Assembly (NCBI GenBank): GCA_964614915.1
Contig: CAZTNC010000019.1
Coordinates: 1-64,000, forward strand
Direction: 5' to 3'
DNA length: 64,000 nucleotides
Source: WTFY01 sp964614915
Lineage (GTDB): Bacteria; Pseudomonadota; Gammaproteobacteria; UBA4575
The notes beneath the pieces are model-generated. The model was given only the letters and a program-made list of their open reading frames with translations. It searched no databases and was not told the origin of the DNA. The translations under genes and the position numbers were made by a program. How positions within the stretch are numbered: the first letter of the stretch is position 1; every line of letters starts with the position of its first letter. Shown here piece by piece: positions 36,900-45,969 of the stretch.

Positions 36900-37610
36900 A
36901 TGCTGTCCACACCCTCGAATCTTGACGAAAGCGAACTGGCGAAATTCGAAGCGCTTGCACAGCGCTGGTGGGACAGGGACGGGGCGTTCAAGGCCCTGCA
37001 CGACATCAATCCCCTGCGCCTGGACTTTATCGAGGATCGCGCGGAACTAACTGGCAAGAAGGTGCTGGACATCGGTTGCGGCGGCGGCATCCTGGCAGAA
37101 GGCCTGGCCCGGCGAGGGGCCGAGGTCAAGGCCATCGACCTGGGCGATGCCTCCCTGGCCGTAGCCCGCGCGCATGCAAGCGAACAGGGGCTTGAGATCG
37201 AATACCAGTCGATCGCAGCCGAAACATTGGCCGAGCAGGAGCCCGCATCGTTTGACGTGGTCACCTGCCTGGAGATGCTCGAGCACGTGCCGGACCCGTC
37301 AGCCATCGTTGAGGCCAGTGCACGACTGGTCAAACCGGGTGGCGACGTGTTCTTCTCCACGATCAACCGCAACCTCAGGGCCCTGCTGGTCATGATCGTG
37401 GGCGGCGAGTACGTCATGCAGATGGTGCCCCGGGGCACGCACGAATACGAGAAACTGATCCGCCCGGGTGAACTCGACCGCTGGATTCGCCGTGCAGGCA
37501 TGCATGCGCAGGAGATCCGGGGGATGAGTTACAACCTGCTGAACCAGACCTATCGCCTGTCCGACGACCTGGGCACCAACTACCTGGTGCATGCCTGCAG
37601 GCCCGCCTAG
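36900..37610 (+). CDS. ubiG: Ubiquinone biosynthesis O-methyltransferase
   Basis: 236 residues from ATG 36900. SAM-binding VLDIGCGGGILAEGLARRGA, and UbiG-specific FEALAQRWWDRDGAFKALHD and FFSTINRNLRALL. It methylates both O positions of the ubiquinone ring. It is placed between the MTA deaminase and the HAD phosphatase as in Pseudomonas. Confidence 0.95.
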   Translation: MLSTPSNLDESELAKFEALAQRWWDRDGAFKALHDINPLRLDFIEDRAELTGKKVLDIGCGGGILAEGLARRGAEVKAIDLGDASLAVARAHASEQGLEIEYQSIAAETLAEQEPASFDVVTCLEMLEHVPDPSAIVEASARLVKPGGDVFFSTINRNLRALLVMIVGGEYVMQMVPRGTHEYEKLIRPGELDRWIRRAGMHAQEIRGMSYNLLNQTYRLSDDLGTNYLVHACRPA

Positions 37611-37619
37611 CCCTTCCAC

Positions 37620-38294
37620 ATGCCCAGTCCATCCCAGGTGCGTGCGGTCCTTTTCGATCTTGACGGGACCCTGGCCGATACGGCCCCGGACATGAGCGAT
37701 TCCCTGAATGAATTGCTGATGCGCCACGGCCGGCAAACGCTGGACTACCAGGAGGTGCGAAAACACACCTCGCGGGGAGGCCTCGCGCTGATCAAGCTCG
37801 GCTACAACGGTACCCTGGACGCCGACGAGACGTTGCAGCTTCGCGATGAATTCCTGCAGATCTATGCCCGACGCCTGCATGACAAGACGCGCCTGTTCCC
37901 GGGCGTGCTGGCACTGCTCGACCACCTGGACGAGGCCGGGCTGCCCTGGGGCATCGTGACCAACAAGCCGGGCTGGCTGACCGAGCCGCTGGTCGAGAAA
38001 CTGGAGCTCGCCCCGCGTGCAAGCTGCACCATCAGCGGGGACTCGCTGCCGGAGAGAAAACCCCGCCCCGAGCCGCTCTCAAGAGCTGCGGACCTGATGA
38101 ACGTGGACCCGGCCGAGTGCCTCTACATGGGGGATGACCCACGCGACATCCAGGCCGGCAAGGCGGCCAGCATGAAAACGGCGGTGGCGGCCTACGGCTA
38201 CATCCAGGATCACCAGGACCCGCATGCCTGGGGGGCGGACGTGGTGCTCGAGGCGGCCCTGGAACTGAAGGACTGGCTGAGTCTGCACGGCTGA
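37620..38294 (+). CDS. HAD phosphatase, Gph/MupP-like
   Basis: 224 residues, HAD subfamily IA: nucleophile motif VLFDLDGTLADTAPD, IVTNKPGWLTEPLVEKL, PERKPRPEPL and MGDDPRDIQAGKAA. It could be phosphoglycolate phosphatase or MupP, the N-acetylmuramate-6-phosphate phosphatase of cell-wall recycling. The position right after ubiG is that of mupP in Pseudomonas, which favours MupP; sequence alone does not decide. Confidence 0.85.
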   Translation: MPSPSQVRAVLFDLDGTLADTAPDMSDSLNELLMRHGRQTLDYQEVRKHTSRGGLALIKLGYNGTLDADETLQLRDEFLQIYARRLHDKTRLFPGVLALLDHLDEAGLPWGIVTNKPGWLTEPLVEKLELAPRASCTISGDSLPERKPRPEPLSRAADLMNVDPAECLYMGDDPRDIQAGKAASMKTAVAAYGYIQDHQDPHAWGADVVLEAALELKDWLSLHG

Positions 38295-38307
38295 GCCGGC
38301 TGCCATC

Positions 38308-39597
38308 ATGCCCGTTGCAGACCTCCAACATCCCGGCTTGCTGACCCTGCTCGGTGCCTGTCTGTTCGTGCTCGGCGCAGGACTCGGCGCATGGATGGCA
38401 CACCTTCGAAAACGCAGGGCCCTTGATGCCCTCGAAGCCGAGGTCCAGCGCCTTCGCATGCAGCTCGAACTTGAAAAAGAGCGCCATGCCGAGAAGCTGC
38501 AGAGTATCGAGGCGGTCAGCCTGCAACTGCAGCAAACCTTCACGAGCCTGTCACAGCAGGCCCTGCAGTCCAACAACGAGAATTTTCTTCGGCTGGCCAA
38601 GGAGAAGCTTTCGCAATACCAGATCCAGGCGGAAGCCAGCCTTGAGAAGAAGGAAAAGGCCATTGAAACCCTGCTGCAGCCCATCAACGAGGCCCTGAAA
38701 CAGACGGAATCCCAGATCAGGGCGATCGAAAAGGAACGCAAGGAGTCGTACGGTTCGCTGACAGAGCATCTCAAGCTGATCAACGAATCCCAGAGCGAGC
38801 TGCGCACAGAGACCCAGAACCTGGTGCAGGCCCTGCGACGTCCCGAGGTGCGCGGACAGTGGGGTGAGCTGACGCTCAGGCGCATTGCCGAGCTCGCGGG
38901 CATGGTGAGCTACTGTGACTTCTACGAACAGCAGTCAGGCGAGGAGGATGACCGCCGCATGCGCCCGGACATGGTGGTTCGAATGCCGGACCAAAGGGAG
39001 TTGATCGTGGATGCGAAAACACCGCTGGACGCCTACCTGAGCGCGGTCCAGACCCGGGACAGCAAAGAGCGAGAGGAGTTGCTGCACCGGCATGCGCGCC
39101 ATGTTCGAGAACGCATGCGAGAGCTGGCCAGCAAGGCCTACTGGAACCAGTTCAGCCATTCCCCGGACTTTATCGTGCTGTTCATCCCCGGGGAGCAGTT
39201 CCTAGCCGCAGCCCTCGAACTGGACCCGCAACTGCTGGAAGATGCACTGGCCAACAAGGTGATCCTCGCCACCCCCACCAGCATCATCGCCCTGCTTCGC
39301 GCGGTGGCCTTCGGATGGCGCCAGCAGTCGGTTGCGAAAAACGCCGAGGAGATTCGGAAACTGGGCGAGGAATTGTATAAACGCCTGGCCACTTTCGTTG
39401 AACACCTGCAGAAACTGGGCAAGAGCCTGGATGCCAGTGTGGATCAGTTCAACAAGGCGACCGGCTCGCTGGACCGTCAGGTGCTGCCGGGTGCACGAAA
39501 GTTCGATGAGCTTGGAATCGAGAAGAAAAAAGAGATTCCCGAGCTGAAAATGGTCGAATCGTCCGCACGCATAAAAGACAAGGCCGACCATGCCTAG
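38308..39597 (+). CDS. rmuC: DNA recombination protein RmuC
   Basis: 429 residues: N-terminal membrane segment (LLTLLGACLFVLGAGLGAWM), a long coiled coil (about 35-180), then the RmuC nuclease-like domain with VRGQWGELTLRRIAELAGM, MRPDMVVRMPDQRELIVDAK and FIPGEQFLAAALELDPQL. Linked to limiting inversions and possibly to phage defence. It is inserted between the HAD phosphatase and yciK genes. Confidence 0.92.
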   Translation: MPVADLQHPGLLTLLGACLFVLGAGLGAWMAHLRKRRALDALEAEVQRLRMQLELEKERHAEKLQSIEAVSLQLQQTFTSLSQQALQSNNENFLRLAKEKLSQYQIQAEASLEKKEKAIETLLQPINEALKQTESQIRAIEKERKESYGSLTEHLKLINESQSELRTETQNLVQALRRPEVRGQWGELTLRRIAELAGMVSYCDFYEQQSGEEDDRRMRPDMVVRMPDQRELIVDAKTPLDAYLSAVQTRDSKEREELLHRHARHVRERMRELASKAYWNQFSHSPDFIVLFIPGEQFLAAALELDPQLLEDALANKVILATPTSIIALLRAVAFGWRQQSVAKNAEEIRKLGEELYKRLATFVEHLQKLGKSLDASVDQFNKATGSLDRQVLPGARKFDELGIEKKKEIPELKMVESSARIKDKADHA

Positions 39598-39620
39598 GGG
39601 CCACCTGGACTTCACCACTC

Positions 39621-40379
39621 TTGATTCAGCAGCTTAACGATTACCGCATGGACGCGGGCGGCCTTGAAGGTCGCATGGTGCTCATTACCGGGGCCACCGG
39701 CGGCATCGGCCAGGCGCTCGCATCGTCTTGCGCTGAACACGGGGCCCGGCTTGTGCTGATGTCCAGAAATGAGCGCAAACTGGAGAAGCTGTGCCAGCAG
39801 CTGACCCGGGACTCCGGCCCGGTCCACCTGCACTATGCGATGGACCACGCGCGCTCAGGTGAGATCGATTATCTGCGCTTCGCCGAATTCCTGGAAAAGC
39901 AGGACTGTCCGCTGGATTCGCTGGTGATCAATGCAGGCTACATTGCAGCCCTGCAGGGGGTGAGAAATTATCCACTGGATACCTGGCTTCGCACCGTGAC
40001 CATCAACCAGCATGCTGCATATTTGCTGGCTCGCTCCTGCATTCCGCAGCTCGAGGCCTCGACAGACCCCAGTATCGTGTTTTCCAACCACGCCTGCACC
40101 AGTGCGTACTGGGGGGCCTATGCCGTGGCCAAGTCTGCATTGCAGGGGCTGATGGAGGTGCTGGCGGACGAGCTCGACGGCGACAAGCCCATTCGCGTGA
40201 ACGGCGTGGACCCGGCTCCGGTGTCCACCAAGCTCAGAATCGCGCATTTTCCTGGGGTTGACCCGAAATCCTACGCGCAGCCGCAAGACATCATTGCCCC
40301 TTACCTGTACTTCATCGGACCCGACAGCCGGGGCACAACAGGTGCCAACTACAAGGTGAATCCCGACTACACCGGTTGA
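39621..40379 (+). CDS. YciK-type short-chain dehydrogenase
   Basis: 252 residues from a TTG start at 39621; ATG 39648 is an alternative. Rossmann motif LITGATGGIGQALASSC, LVINAGYIAA, and catalytic Tyr-Lys in WGAYAVAKSALQGLM. The match to YciK is clear (WGAYAxxK, ADEL, GxxPxPVxTxxR-type end). Substrate unknown. Its 3' end overlaps the convergent endonuclease III-like gene by 13 bases. Confidence 0.85.
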   Translation: MIQQLNDYRMDAGGLEGRMVLITGATGGIGQALASSCAEHGARLVLMSRNERKLEKLCQQLTRDSGPVHLHYAMDHARSGEIDYLRFAEFLEKQDCPLDSLVINAGYIAALQGVRNYPLDTWLRTVTINQHAAYLLARSCIPQLEASTDPSIVFSNHACTSAYWGAYAVAKSALQGLMEVLADELDGDKPIRVNGVDPAPVSTKLRIAHFPGVDPKSYAQPQDIIAPYLYFIGPDSRGTTGANYKVNPDYTG

Positions 40380-41014
40380 TGCCGGTGCCTGTAAAACCGG
40401 CACGCCGAATTCAAACGACAGGCCCCGCACCTCGGTGCTGGCCAGCAGACTTCCTTGCCATGTCGCACAATCAGGGCGTGGAACTGTGCAAAGATGCCAG
40501 CGCGTCCGGCCAACTGCTGTTCGAAGACTGCGCGAAGCTCCTCGTACGCCTCATTCCCCTGGATGGCCCCCAGACGGGCAAAGATTCTACGCGTGTAGGC
40601 ATCGATCACGAACACCGGCCGGTGAAAGGCATACAGCAGTATGTCATCGGCGGTCTCCGGACCCACCCCGTGCACGCCCAGCAGGGCCTTTCGCAAACGC
40701 TGCGTGGGCCAGTAACGCAGCTTCCGGTACCCGCCTGCGTTCACGTACCAGTCACAGAAACATCCAAGCCGCCTGGCCTTCACATTGAAGTAGCCGGACG
40801 GGCGAATCAGCTGGGCCAGCAGGCCGGGGTCGGCACCCACGATGGCATCGGCGCACAGCATGTCCGCCGCCTTCAGGTTTGCGATGGCCTTCTCGACATT
40901 CGTCCAGGCCGTATTTTGCGTGAGGATGGCCCCGACCATGACCTCAAACCGGTCCTCGGCCGGCCACCAGTCCTGCGGGCCGTGCTGCTCAAGCAACATC
41001 GCATGGGCCCGCAT
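40367..41014 (-). CDS. Endonuclease III-like DNA glycosylase
   Basis: 215 residues from ATG 41014; a GTG at 41062, 10 bases after the rluB stop, is possible. HhH-GPD family: FEVMVGAILTQNTAWTNVEK, helix-hairpin-helix LLGVHGVGPETADDILLYAF, catalytic Asp in FVIDAYTRRIFARLG. A C-terminal iron-sulfur site is present as CWPAPRCGACRLNSAC, with spacing C-x5-C-x2-C-x5-C rather than the usual C-x6-C first gap. It belongs to the short Nth-like group, likely removing damaged bases; substrate unknown. Confidence 0.85.
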   Translation of the reverse strand: MRAHAMLLEQHGPQDWWPAEDRFEVMVGAILTQNTAWTNVEKAIANLKAADMLCADAIVGADPGLLAQLIRPSGYFNVKARRLGCFCDWYVNAGGYRKLRYWPTQRLRKALLGVHGVGPETADDILLYAFHRPVFVIDAYTRRIFARLGAIQGNEAYEELRAVFEQQLAGRAGIFAQFHALIVRHGKEVCWPAPRCGACRLNSACRFYRHRHQPV

Positions 41015-41072
41015 TGCCCATGGCCTGCGTGCATGCCGGTCGGGATCGATGGCCTTGCACACGGTCCGGGCT

Positions 41073-41822
41073 TCAGCCGATGGCACGATACAGCTGCCCG
41101 ACCTGGGTGGCCGACAACTCAAGCGATGTACCGGCTCGCAACGTGTCCGGCAAACTAAGCGGCCCAAATCGAATCCGGACCAGGCGGCTGACTTCCAGCC
41201 CCTGTGACTCCCACAGCCTGCGCACGATGCGGTTTCGCCCTTCCCGCAGCACGGCCCGACACCAGGTATTGGTTCCCGTGGATGCCTGCACATCCAGCAC
41301 GTCCATTCGGGCTGTGCCGTCCTCGAGCCGCACGCCGGAGCGCAGCCTGGACACCATTTCCTCCGTGATCGTTCCGCGGACACGCACGCGGTATTCACGC
41401 TCCAGGCCGCTTCCGGGGTGCATCAATGCATGCGCCAGTGCACCGTCGGTGGTCAGCAGCAACAGGCCCGAGGTATTGAGGTCAAGTCGGCCCACCGCGA
41501 CCCAGCGGCCCGAATCCAGGGATGGCAGTCGCTCGAACACCGTGGTGCGCTGCTGCGTGTCGCGGCGGGTGACGATCTCACCGACCGGCTTGTGATACAG
41601 GAGGACCCGGGTGGGGACCTGCGCATGCAGGTCCACCGGGGTACCGCACACCGAAATACGTTCATCACCCTGGATATGCTGCCCCGGCTCGCAGCGCCTG
41701 CCATTGACCAGTACATCGCCCGATGCAATCCAGCTTTCAATCTGACGGCGTGAGGCAATCCCCAGGTGGGCCAGTCGCTTTTGAATCCGTTGTGACACCT
41801 GCGGTACTTTGGGTGAGGCCAC
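41073..41822 (-). CDS. rluB: 23S rRNA pseudouridine synthase B
   Basis: 249 residues: S4 RNA-binding domain (IQKRLAHLGIASRRQIESWI), then RsuA-type catalytic core with GRLDLNTSGLLLLTTDG (catalytic Asp) and LREGRNRIVRRLWESQG. It modifies U2605-type positions in 23S rRNA. It lies downstream of scpB in a minus-strand cluster. Confidence 0.92.
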   Translation of the reverse strand: MASPKVPQVSQRIQKRLAHLGIASRRQIESWIASGDVLVNGRRCEPGQHIQGDERISVCGTPVDLHAQVPTRVLLYHKPVGEIVTRRDTQQRTTVFERLPSLDSGRWVAVGRLDLNTSGLLLLTTDGALAHALMHPGSGLEREYRVRVRGTITEEMVSRLRSGVRLEDGTARMDVLDVQASTGTNTWCRAVLREGRNRIVRRLWESQGLEVSRLVRIRFGPLSLPDTLRAGTSLELSATQVGQLYRAIG

Positions 41823-41864
41823 CGGGGCATGCCGGGTGCGGGAAGTGGCACCCGGGGTGCGAAG

Positions 41865-42506
41865 TCAATGACGGGTTTCGTGGGCCTCCACCAGCTCCCC
41901 GGAGTCCGCCACCACGCGCAAGGGGGATTTTTCATCTGTTTGCGGGCTCGGCAAATCCAGTTCCGGATGCGCCAGGTCCAGATCCTTCAGCTCGGCGAGG
42001 CTCGGCATCTCTTCCAGCGACTTCAGGTTGAAGTAATCGAGGAACTGCTGGGTACTGCCGTACAAGGCCGGGCGCCCGGGAACTTCCTTGTGACCCACCA
42101 CGCGTACCCATTCTCGCTCGAGCAGGGTCTTGATGATATTGCTGCTGACGCTGACCCCGCGCACCTCCTCGATTTCTCCGCGCGTGATCGGCTGGCGGTA
42201 CACGATCAGCGACAGGGTCTCGAGCAGGGCCCGTGAATAGCGCGGAGGCTTTTCCTGCCACAGGCGCGCCACCCAGGGCTGCACGTCGGCACGGGTCTGG
42301 TAACGCCAGCCGCTGGCGACCTTGCGAAGCTCAACGCCCCGGCCCTCGCATTCGCTCTGCAGGCTGGCAATGGCGGCCCTCACCTGCGCCCGGCCCGGCT
42401 GGTCGGCATCCTGCTCGAACAGGCGCATCAGCCGGTCGATGGTCAGTGCGCTATCCGCGGCCATCAGGGCCGCCTCAACGACGCGTTTGACTTCGGTATC
42501 ATTCAT
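41865..42506 (-). CDS. scpB: Segregation and condensation protein B
   Basis: 213 residues from the Met of MNDTEVKRVVEAAL. Two winged-helix domains: RYSRALLETLSLIVYRQPIT and VRVVGHKEVPGRPALYGSTQ are diagnostic. With ScpA it forms the SMC-ScpAB complex for chromosome compaction. Its start overlaps the scpA stop by eight bases. Confidence 0.94.
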   Translation of the reverse strand: MNDTEVKRVVEAALMAADSALTIDRLMRLFEQDADQPGRAQVRAAIASLQSECEGRGVELRKVASGWRYQTRADVQPWVARLWQEKPPRYSRALLETLSLIVYRQPITRGEIEEVRGVSVSSNIIKTLLEREWVRVVGHKEVPGRPALYGSTQQFLDYFNLKSLEEMPSLAELKDLDLAHPELDLPSPQTDEKSPLRVVADSGELVEAHETRH

Positions 42507-43338
42507 CGGTGTGCTCCTCCACGGGGCCCTTGACCGCCGGCTTGACATAGATGGGTGCAAAAGGCTTGGACTGGACCAGTTCAATGGCATGGTTTTTCAG
42601 CAGTTCCAGCAAGGCCAGGAATGTCACGATGACGGCACCGCGTCCTTCCTGTGGATCGAACAGCCTGGGAAACTCGACAAAATCCTCAACGCCCAGCATG
42701 CTCAGTATGCTGGTCATGCGCTCCCTGACCGACAGGCGCTCGCGCTCGATGTGGTGACTGGCAAACATCTGCGCGCGCTGCATGACTTCCTGGAAAGCGA
42801 ACAGCAATTCCTTGAAATCCACGTCCGGGCGGGGACGCTCAAGGTGGTGTTCGGTCTGGATAACGGACACCCCGAACGTATCCCGGTGCATGCGCGGCAG
42901 CGCATCGATCTGCTCCGAGGCCTGCTTGAACCTCTCGTATTCCTGCAGCCTGCGGATCAGTTCAGAACGCGGGTCCTCCTCCTCTTCCTCGACCGAAGGC
43001 TGGGGCAGCAGCATGCGTGACTTGATCTCCGCCAGCATGGCGGCCATGACCAGGTACTCGGCGGCAAGCTCCAGGCGCATTTCCTTCATGAGGCCGATGT
43101 ATTCCATGTACTGCTGCGTGATCTGGAGGATGGGCAGGGCCACGATGTCCAGGTTCTGGCGCTTGATCAGGTACAGCAACAGGTCCAGCGGGCCCTCGAA
43201 GGCGTCCAGGAAGATTTCCAGGGCATCGGGAGGAATGTACAGGTCTTCGGGGGGAACCGTGATCGGCTCGCCCTTGACGACGGCAAACGGCAGCTCCGCC
43301 TGCGGATGATCCGGTGACTGGGAATCGGCTTTTCTCAT
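42499..43338 (-). CDS. scpA: Segregation and condensation protein A
   Basis: 279 residues, kleisin family: EIFLDAFEGPLDLLLYLIKR, QQYMEYIGLMKEMRLELAAE, LVMAAMLAEIKSRMLLPQP. It bridges SMC heads. Its stop overlaps the start of scpB. Confidence 0.95.
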   Translation of the reverse strand: MRKADSQSPDHPQAELPFAVVKGEPITVPPEDLYIPPDALEIFLDAFEGPLDLLLYLIKRQNLDIVALPILQITQQYMEYIGLMKEMRLELAAEYLVMAAMLAEIKSRMLLPQPSVEEEEEDPRSELIRRLQEYERFKQASEQIDALPRMHRDTFGVSVIQTEHHLERPRPDVDFKELLFAFQEVMQRAQMFASHHIERERLSVRERMTSILSMLGVEDFVEFPRLFDPQEGRGAVIVTFLALLELLKNHAIELVQSKPFAPIYVKPAVKGPVEEHTDE

Positions 43339-43343
43339 GGCGG

Positions 43344-44561
43344 CTACCCGTAGGCCATCCCGATGGCCTCGCGGACATCGTCCAAGGTAGCACGCGCCAC
43401 CTCGCGCGCCTTGTCACAGCCTTCCCGGATGATACCGCGCACGGTGGACGCATCCTGCTGGTACTCGTGGGCGCGCTCACGGATCGGCTTGAGCTCGGAC
43501 TCGACGGCATCAATGACAGGCTGCTTGCATTCGATGCAGCCGATGCCGGCACTGCGACAGCCTTCCTGTACCCAGTGCTGGACCTCGTCGGAGGAATAGA
43601 TCTTGTGCAGTTGCCAGACCGGGCACTTTTGCGGCTCACCCGGGTCGGTGCGCTTGATCCGGGACGGGTCGGTCGGCATGGTGCGTATTTTCTTTTCGGT
43701 AACGGCCGCCTCTTCGCGCAGGGAAATGGTGTTCTGGTAGGACTTGGACATCTTCTGCCCGTCCAGGCCGGTCATCTTCAGGGTCTTGGCCAGCAGCGGC
43801 TGGGGTTCGGGCAGGATGGTTTTCCCTTCGCCCCGCAGGTAGCCGAACAGGCACTCGCGGTCACGGATCGAGATATTCTGCTGGCTCTGCAGCAAGGCGT
43901 GCGCTATCTCCAAGGATTCCTGGTCTCCCTGTTCCTGGTACCGTTTGCGGTACTGGCGGTACAGCTTGGCATTCTTCTTGCCGATCTTGGCAATGGCAAG
44001 CTTTGCCTTCTCCTCGAAATCCGGTGCCTTCCCATACAGGAAATTGAACCTCCGTGCCACCTCGCGAGTCAGCTCGACATGCGCCACCTGGTCTTCACCG
44101 ACGGGCACATGACTCGCTTTGTATACCAGAATATCCGCACTCTGTAAAAGCGGGTAGCCCAGAAACCCGTAGGTCGCCAGGTCCTTCTCCTTGAGTTTCT
44201 CCTGCTGGTCCTTGTAGGTCGGCACGCGCTCCAGCCAGCCCAGCGGCGTGATCATCGACAACAGCAGGTGCAATTCCGCATGTTCCGGGATGTGCGACTG
44301 AACGAACAGCGTGGCCGCATTCGGATTGACGCCCACCGCGAGCCAGTCGACCACCATGTCCATCACGCTCTGGGAGATGACCCGGGAATTATCGTACTCG
44401 GTGGTCAGGGCATGCCAGTCGGCAACGAAGAAAAAGCACTCGTGCGTGTGCTGCAGCTTGAGCCAGTTGTACAGCACGCCGTGCAGGTGTCCGAGGTGCA
44501 GTGCCCCGGTCGGGCGCATGCCTGAAAGCACGCGCTGGTTTTGTGAAGAGTCCGGGTTCAT
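43344..44561 (-). CDS. trpS: Tryptophanyl-tRNA synthetase
   Basis: 405 residues from ATG 44561; the longer upstream frame overlaps the M50 gene and is rejected. Class I signatures: HIGH-type GALHLGHLHG and KMSKS in DGQKMSKSYQNTI. It is longer than the ~335-residue enterobacterial enzyme because of an insert around residues 180-240 rich in Lys and Glu. Confidence 0.95.
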   Translation of the reverse strand: MNPDSSQNQRVLSGMRPTGALHLGHLHGVLYNWLKLQHTHECFFFVADWHALTTEYDNSRVISQSVMDMVVDWLAVGVNPNAATLFVQSHIPEHAELHLLLSMITPLGWLERVPTYKDQQEKLKEKDLATYGFLGYPLLQSADILVYKASHVPVGEDQVAHVELTREVARRFNFLYGKAPDFEEKAKLAIAKIGKKNAKLYRQYRKRYQEQGDQESLEIAHALLQSQQNISIRDRECLFGYLRGEGKTILPEPQPLLAKTLKMTGLDGQKMSKSYQNTISLREEAAVTEKKIRTMPTDPSRIKRTDPGEPQKCPVWQLHKIYSSDEVQHWVQEGCRSAGIGCIECKQPVIDAVESELKPIRERAHEYQQDASTVRGIIREGCDKAREVARATLDDVREAIGMAYG

Positions 44562-44566
44562 CGGCT

Positions 44567-45217
44567 TCAGACAGGGATTCCGAACAGTCTGCCGATGACA
44601 GAAGAGAAAAACTGCAGCAGCGGATGCAGGATAAACGTCAGGCCCCCGAGGGCCAGCAGCGCGAACACGATCAACATCCCCAGGGGTTCCACTTTTTCGA
44701 GCACCGGCAGAAAACGCATAGGTGCCAGCCCCGCCAGGATCCGCCCGCCATCCAGTGGCGGGATGGGGATCAGGTTGACCAGACAGAGCACCAGGTTGAT
44801 GACGATCCCTGCCTGCCCGGCCAGGATCAGCGGCATAGCGACCCACTGCGACTCATCCAGCAACAGGAAGCCCAGCTTCATGACCAGGGCCCAGCCCAGG
44901 GCCATCACCACGTTGGCGGCAGGGCCTGCCGCCGCCACCCAGATCATGTCCCGCTTGGGGTTTCGCAACTGCGCGAAATTCACCGGCACGGGCTTGGCCC
45001 AGCCGAAGCCAAAGCCCACCAGCACGACCAGAATGATCGGCACCAGGACAGTGCCCAAAGGATCAATGTGTCGTAGAGGGTTCAGGCTCAGCCTACCGAG
45101 GATGGCCGCCGTGGGATCACCGTACTGCTTGGCGACCCAGCCATGCGCGACTTCATGTAGCGTGATAGCCAGCAGGACCGGGATGGCCCAGATGGCAATG
45201 GTTTGCATGACATTCAT
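44567..45217 (-). CDS. M50/site-2 protease family membrane protein
   Basis: 216 residues from Met 45217. About six membrane segments, zinc-binding HEVAHG near residue 20, and the second motif LVNLIPIPPLDGGRILAGL. It is a rhomboid-sized, PDZ-free intramembrane metalloprotease of the YwhC/FtsH-independent type. Its substrate is unknown. It commonly neighbours trpS and the Sua5/YciO gene, as here. Confidence 0.9.
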   Translation of the reverse strand: MNVMQTIAIWAIPVLLAITLHEVAHGWVAKQYGDPTAAILGRLSLNPLRHIDPLGTVLVPIILVVLVGFGFGWAKPVPVNFAQLRNPKRDMIWVAAAGPAANVVMALGWALVMKLGFLLLDESQWVAMPLILAGQAGIVINLVLCLVNLIPIPPLDGGRILAGLAPMRFLPVLEKVEPLGMLIVFALLALGGLTFILHPLLQFFSSVIGRLFGIPV

Positions 45218-45258
45218 CGGCGAGCTTTTATTATACGCCGCATCGCAGGCAAGTTGCA

Positions 45259-45888
45259 TTAAGCGGCATCCACCAGCCAGCCCGTATCCCCTTTCCCCTG
45301 CCGTTCAATGGTGGGGCTTTCCGTCGTCAGGTTGATGACGGTCGTGGCCTTCACCCCGCAATAGCCACCATCGATCACCAGGTCCACCTCATGCTCCAGG
45401 CGCTCGCGCATGGTCTGCGGGTCCGACATCGGTTCGGCATCGCCGGGCAGGATCAGCGTGCTGCTCATCAGGGGTCCGCCGAGCTCTTCGCACAGCTGCA
45501 GGGCCACCGCATGGTCGGGCACCCTCAGCCCGATGGTCCGGCGCTTCGGAGACAGCAGGCGTCGCGGCACCTCGTGGGTTGCCTTAAGCAAAAAGGTGTA
45601 GGGTCCCGGGGTACAGCGCTTCATGAGCCGGTACGCGCTGTTGTCCACCATAGCGTAGGTGGACAGCTCGGACAGGTCCCGGCATACCAGGGTGAAGTGA
45701 TGTTTCTCATTGACCTGGCGAATCCTGCGAATCCTCTGCATGGCATGCTTGTCACCGATGTGGCAGCCGAGCGCATAGCAGGAGTCGGTCGGATACACGA
45801 TCAGCCCGCCCTGATCGATGATCTGCACGGCACGCTGGATCAGGCGTTTTTGTGCCGTTTTCGGATGGATGACGAAATACTGGGACAT
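45259..45888 (-). CDS. YciO/YrdC-family threonylcarbamoyl-AMP synthase-like protein
   Basis: 209 residues, Sua5/YrdC/YciO fold: GGLIVYPTDSCYALGCHIGD, RRIRQVNEKHHFTLVCRDLS and GPYTFLLKATHEVPRRL. It is closer to YciO than to the essential YrdC, so its role in tRNA t6A37 synthesis is uncertain. It is the last gene of the trpS cluster before the TnpB element. Confidence 0.88.
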   Translation of the reverse strand: MSQYFVIHPKTAQKRLIQRAVQIIDQGGLIVYPTDSCYALGCHIGDKHAMQRIRRIRQVNEKHHFTLVCRDLSELSTYAMVDNSAYRLMKRCTPGPYTFLLKATHEVPRRLLSPKRRTIGLRVPDHAVALQLCEELGGPLMSSTLILPGDAEPMSDPQTMRERLEHEVDLVIDGGYCGVKATTVINLTTESPTIERQGKGDTGWLVDAA

Positions 45889-45969
45889 TATTGAGAAGAA
45901 ACGATGGCTCGAGAAGGATTATACGCGCATGAACACTGTCCGGGTACGTAATGAGCCGTTATCTGCTAT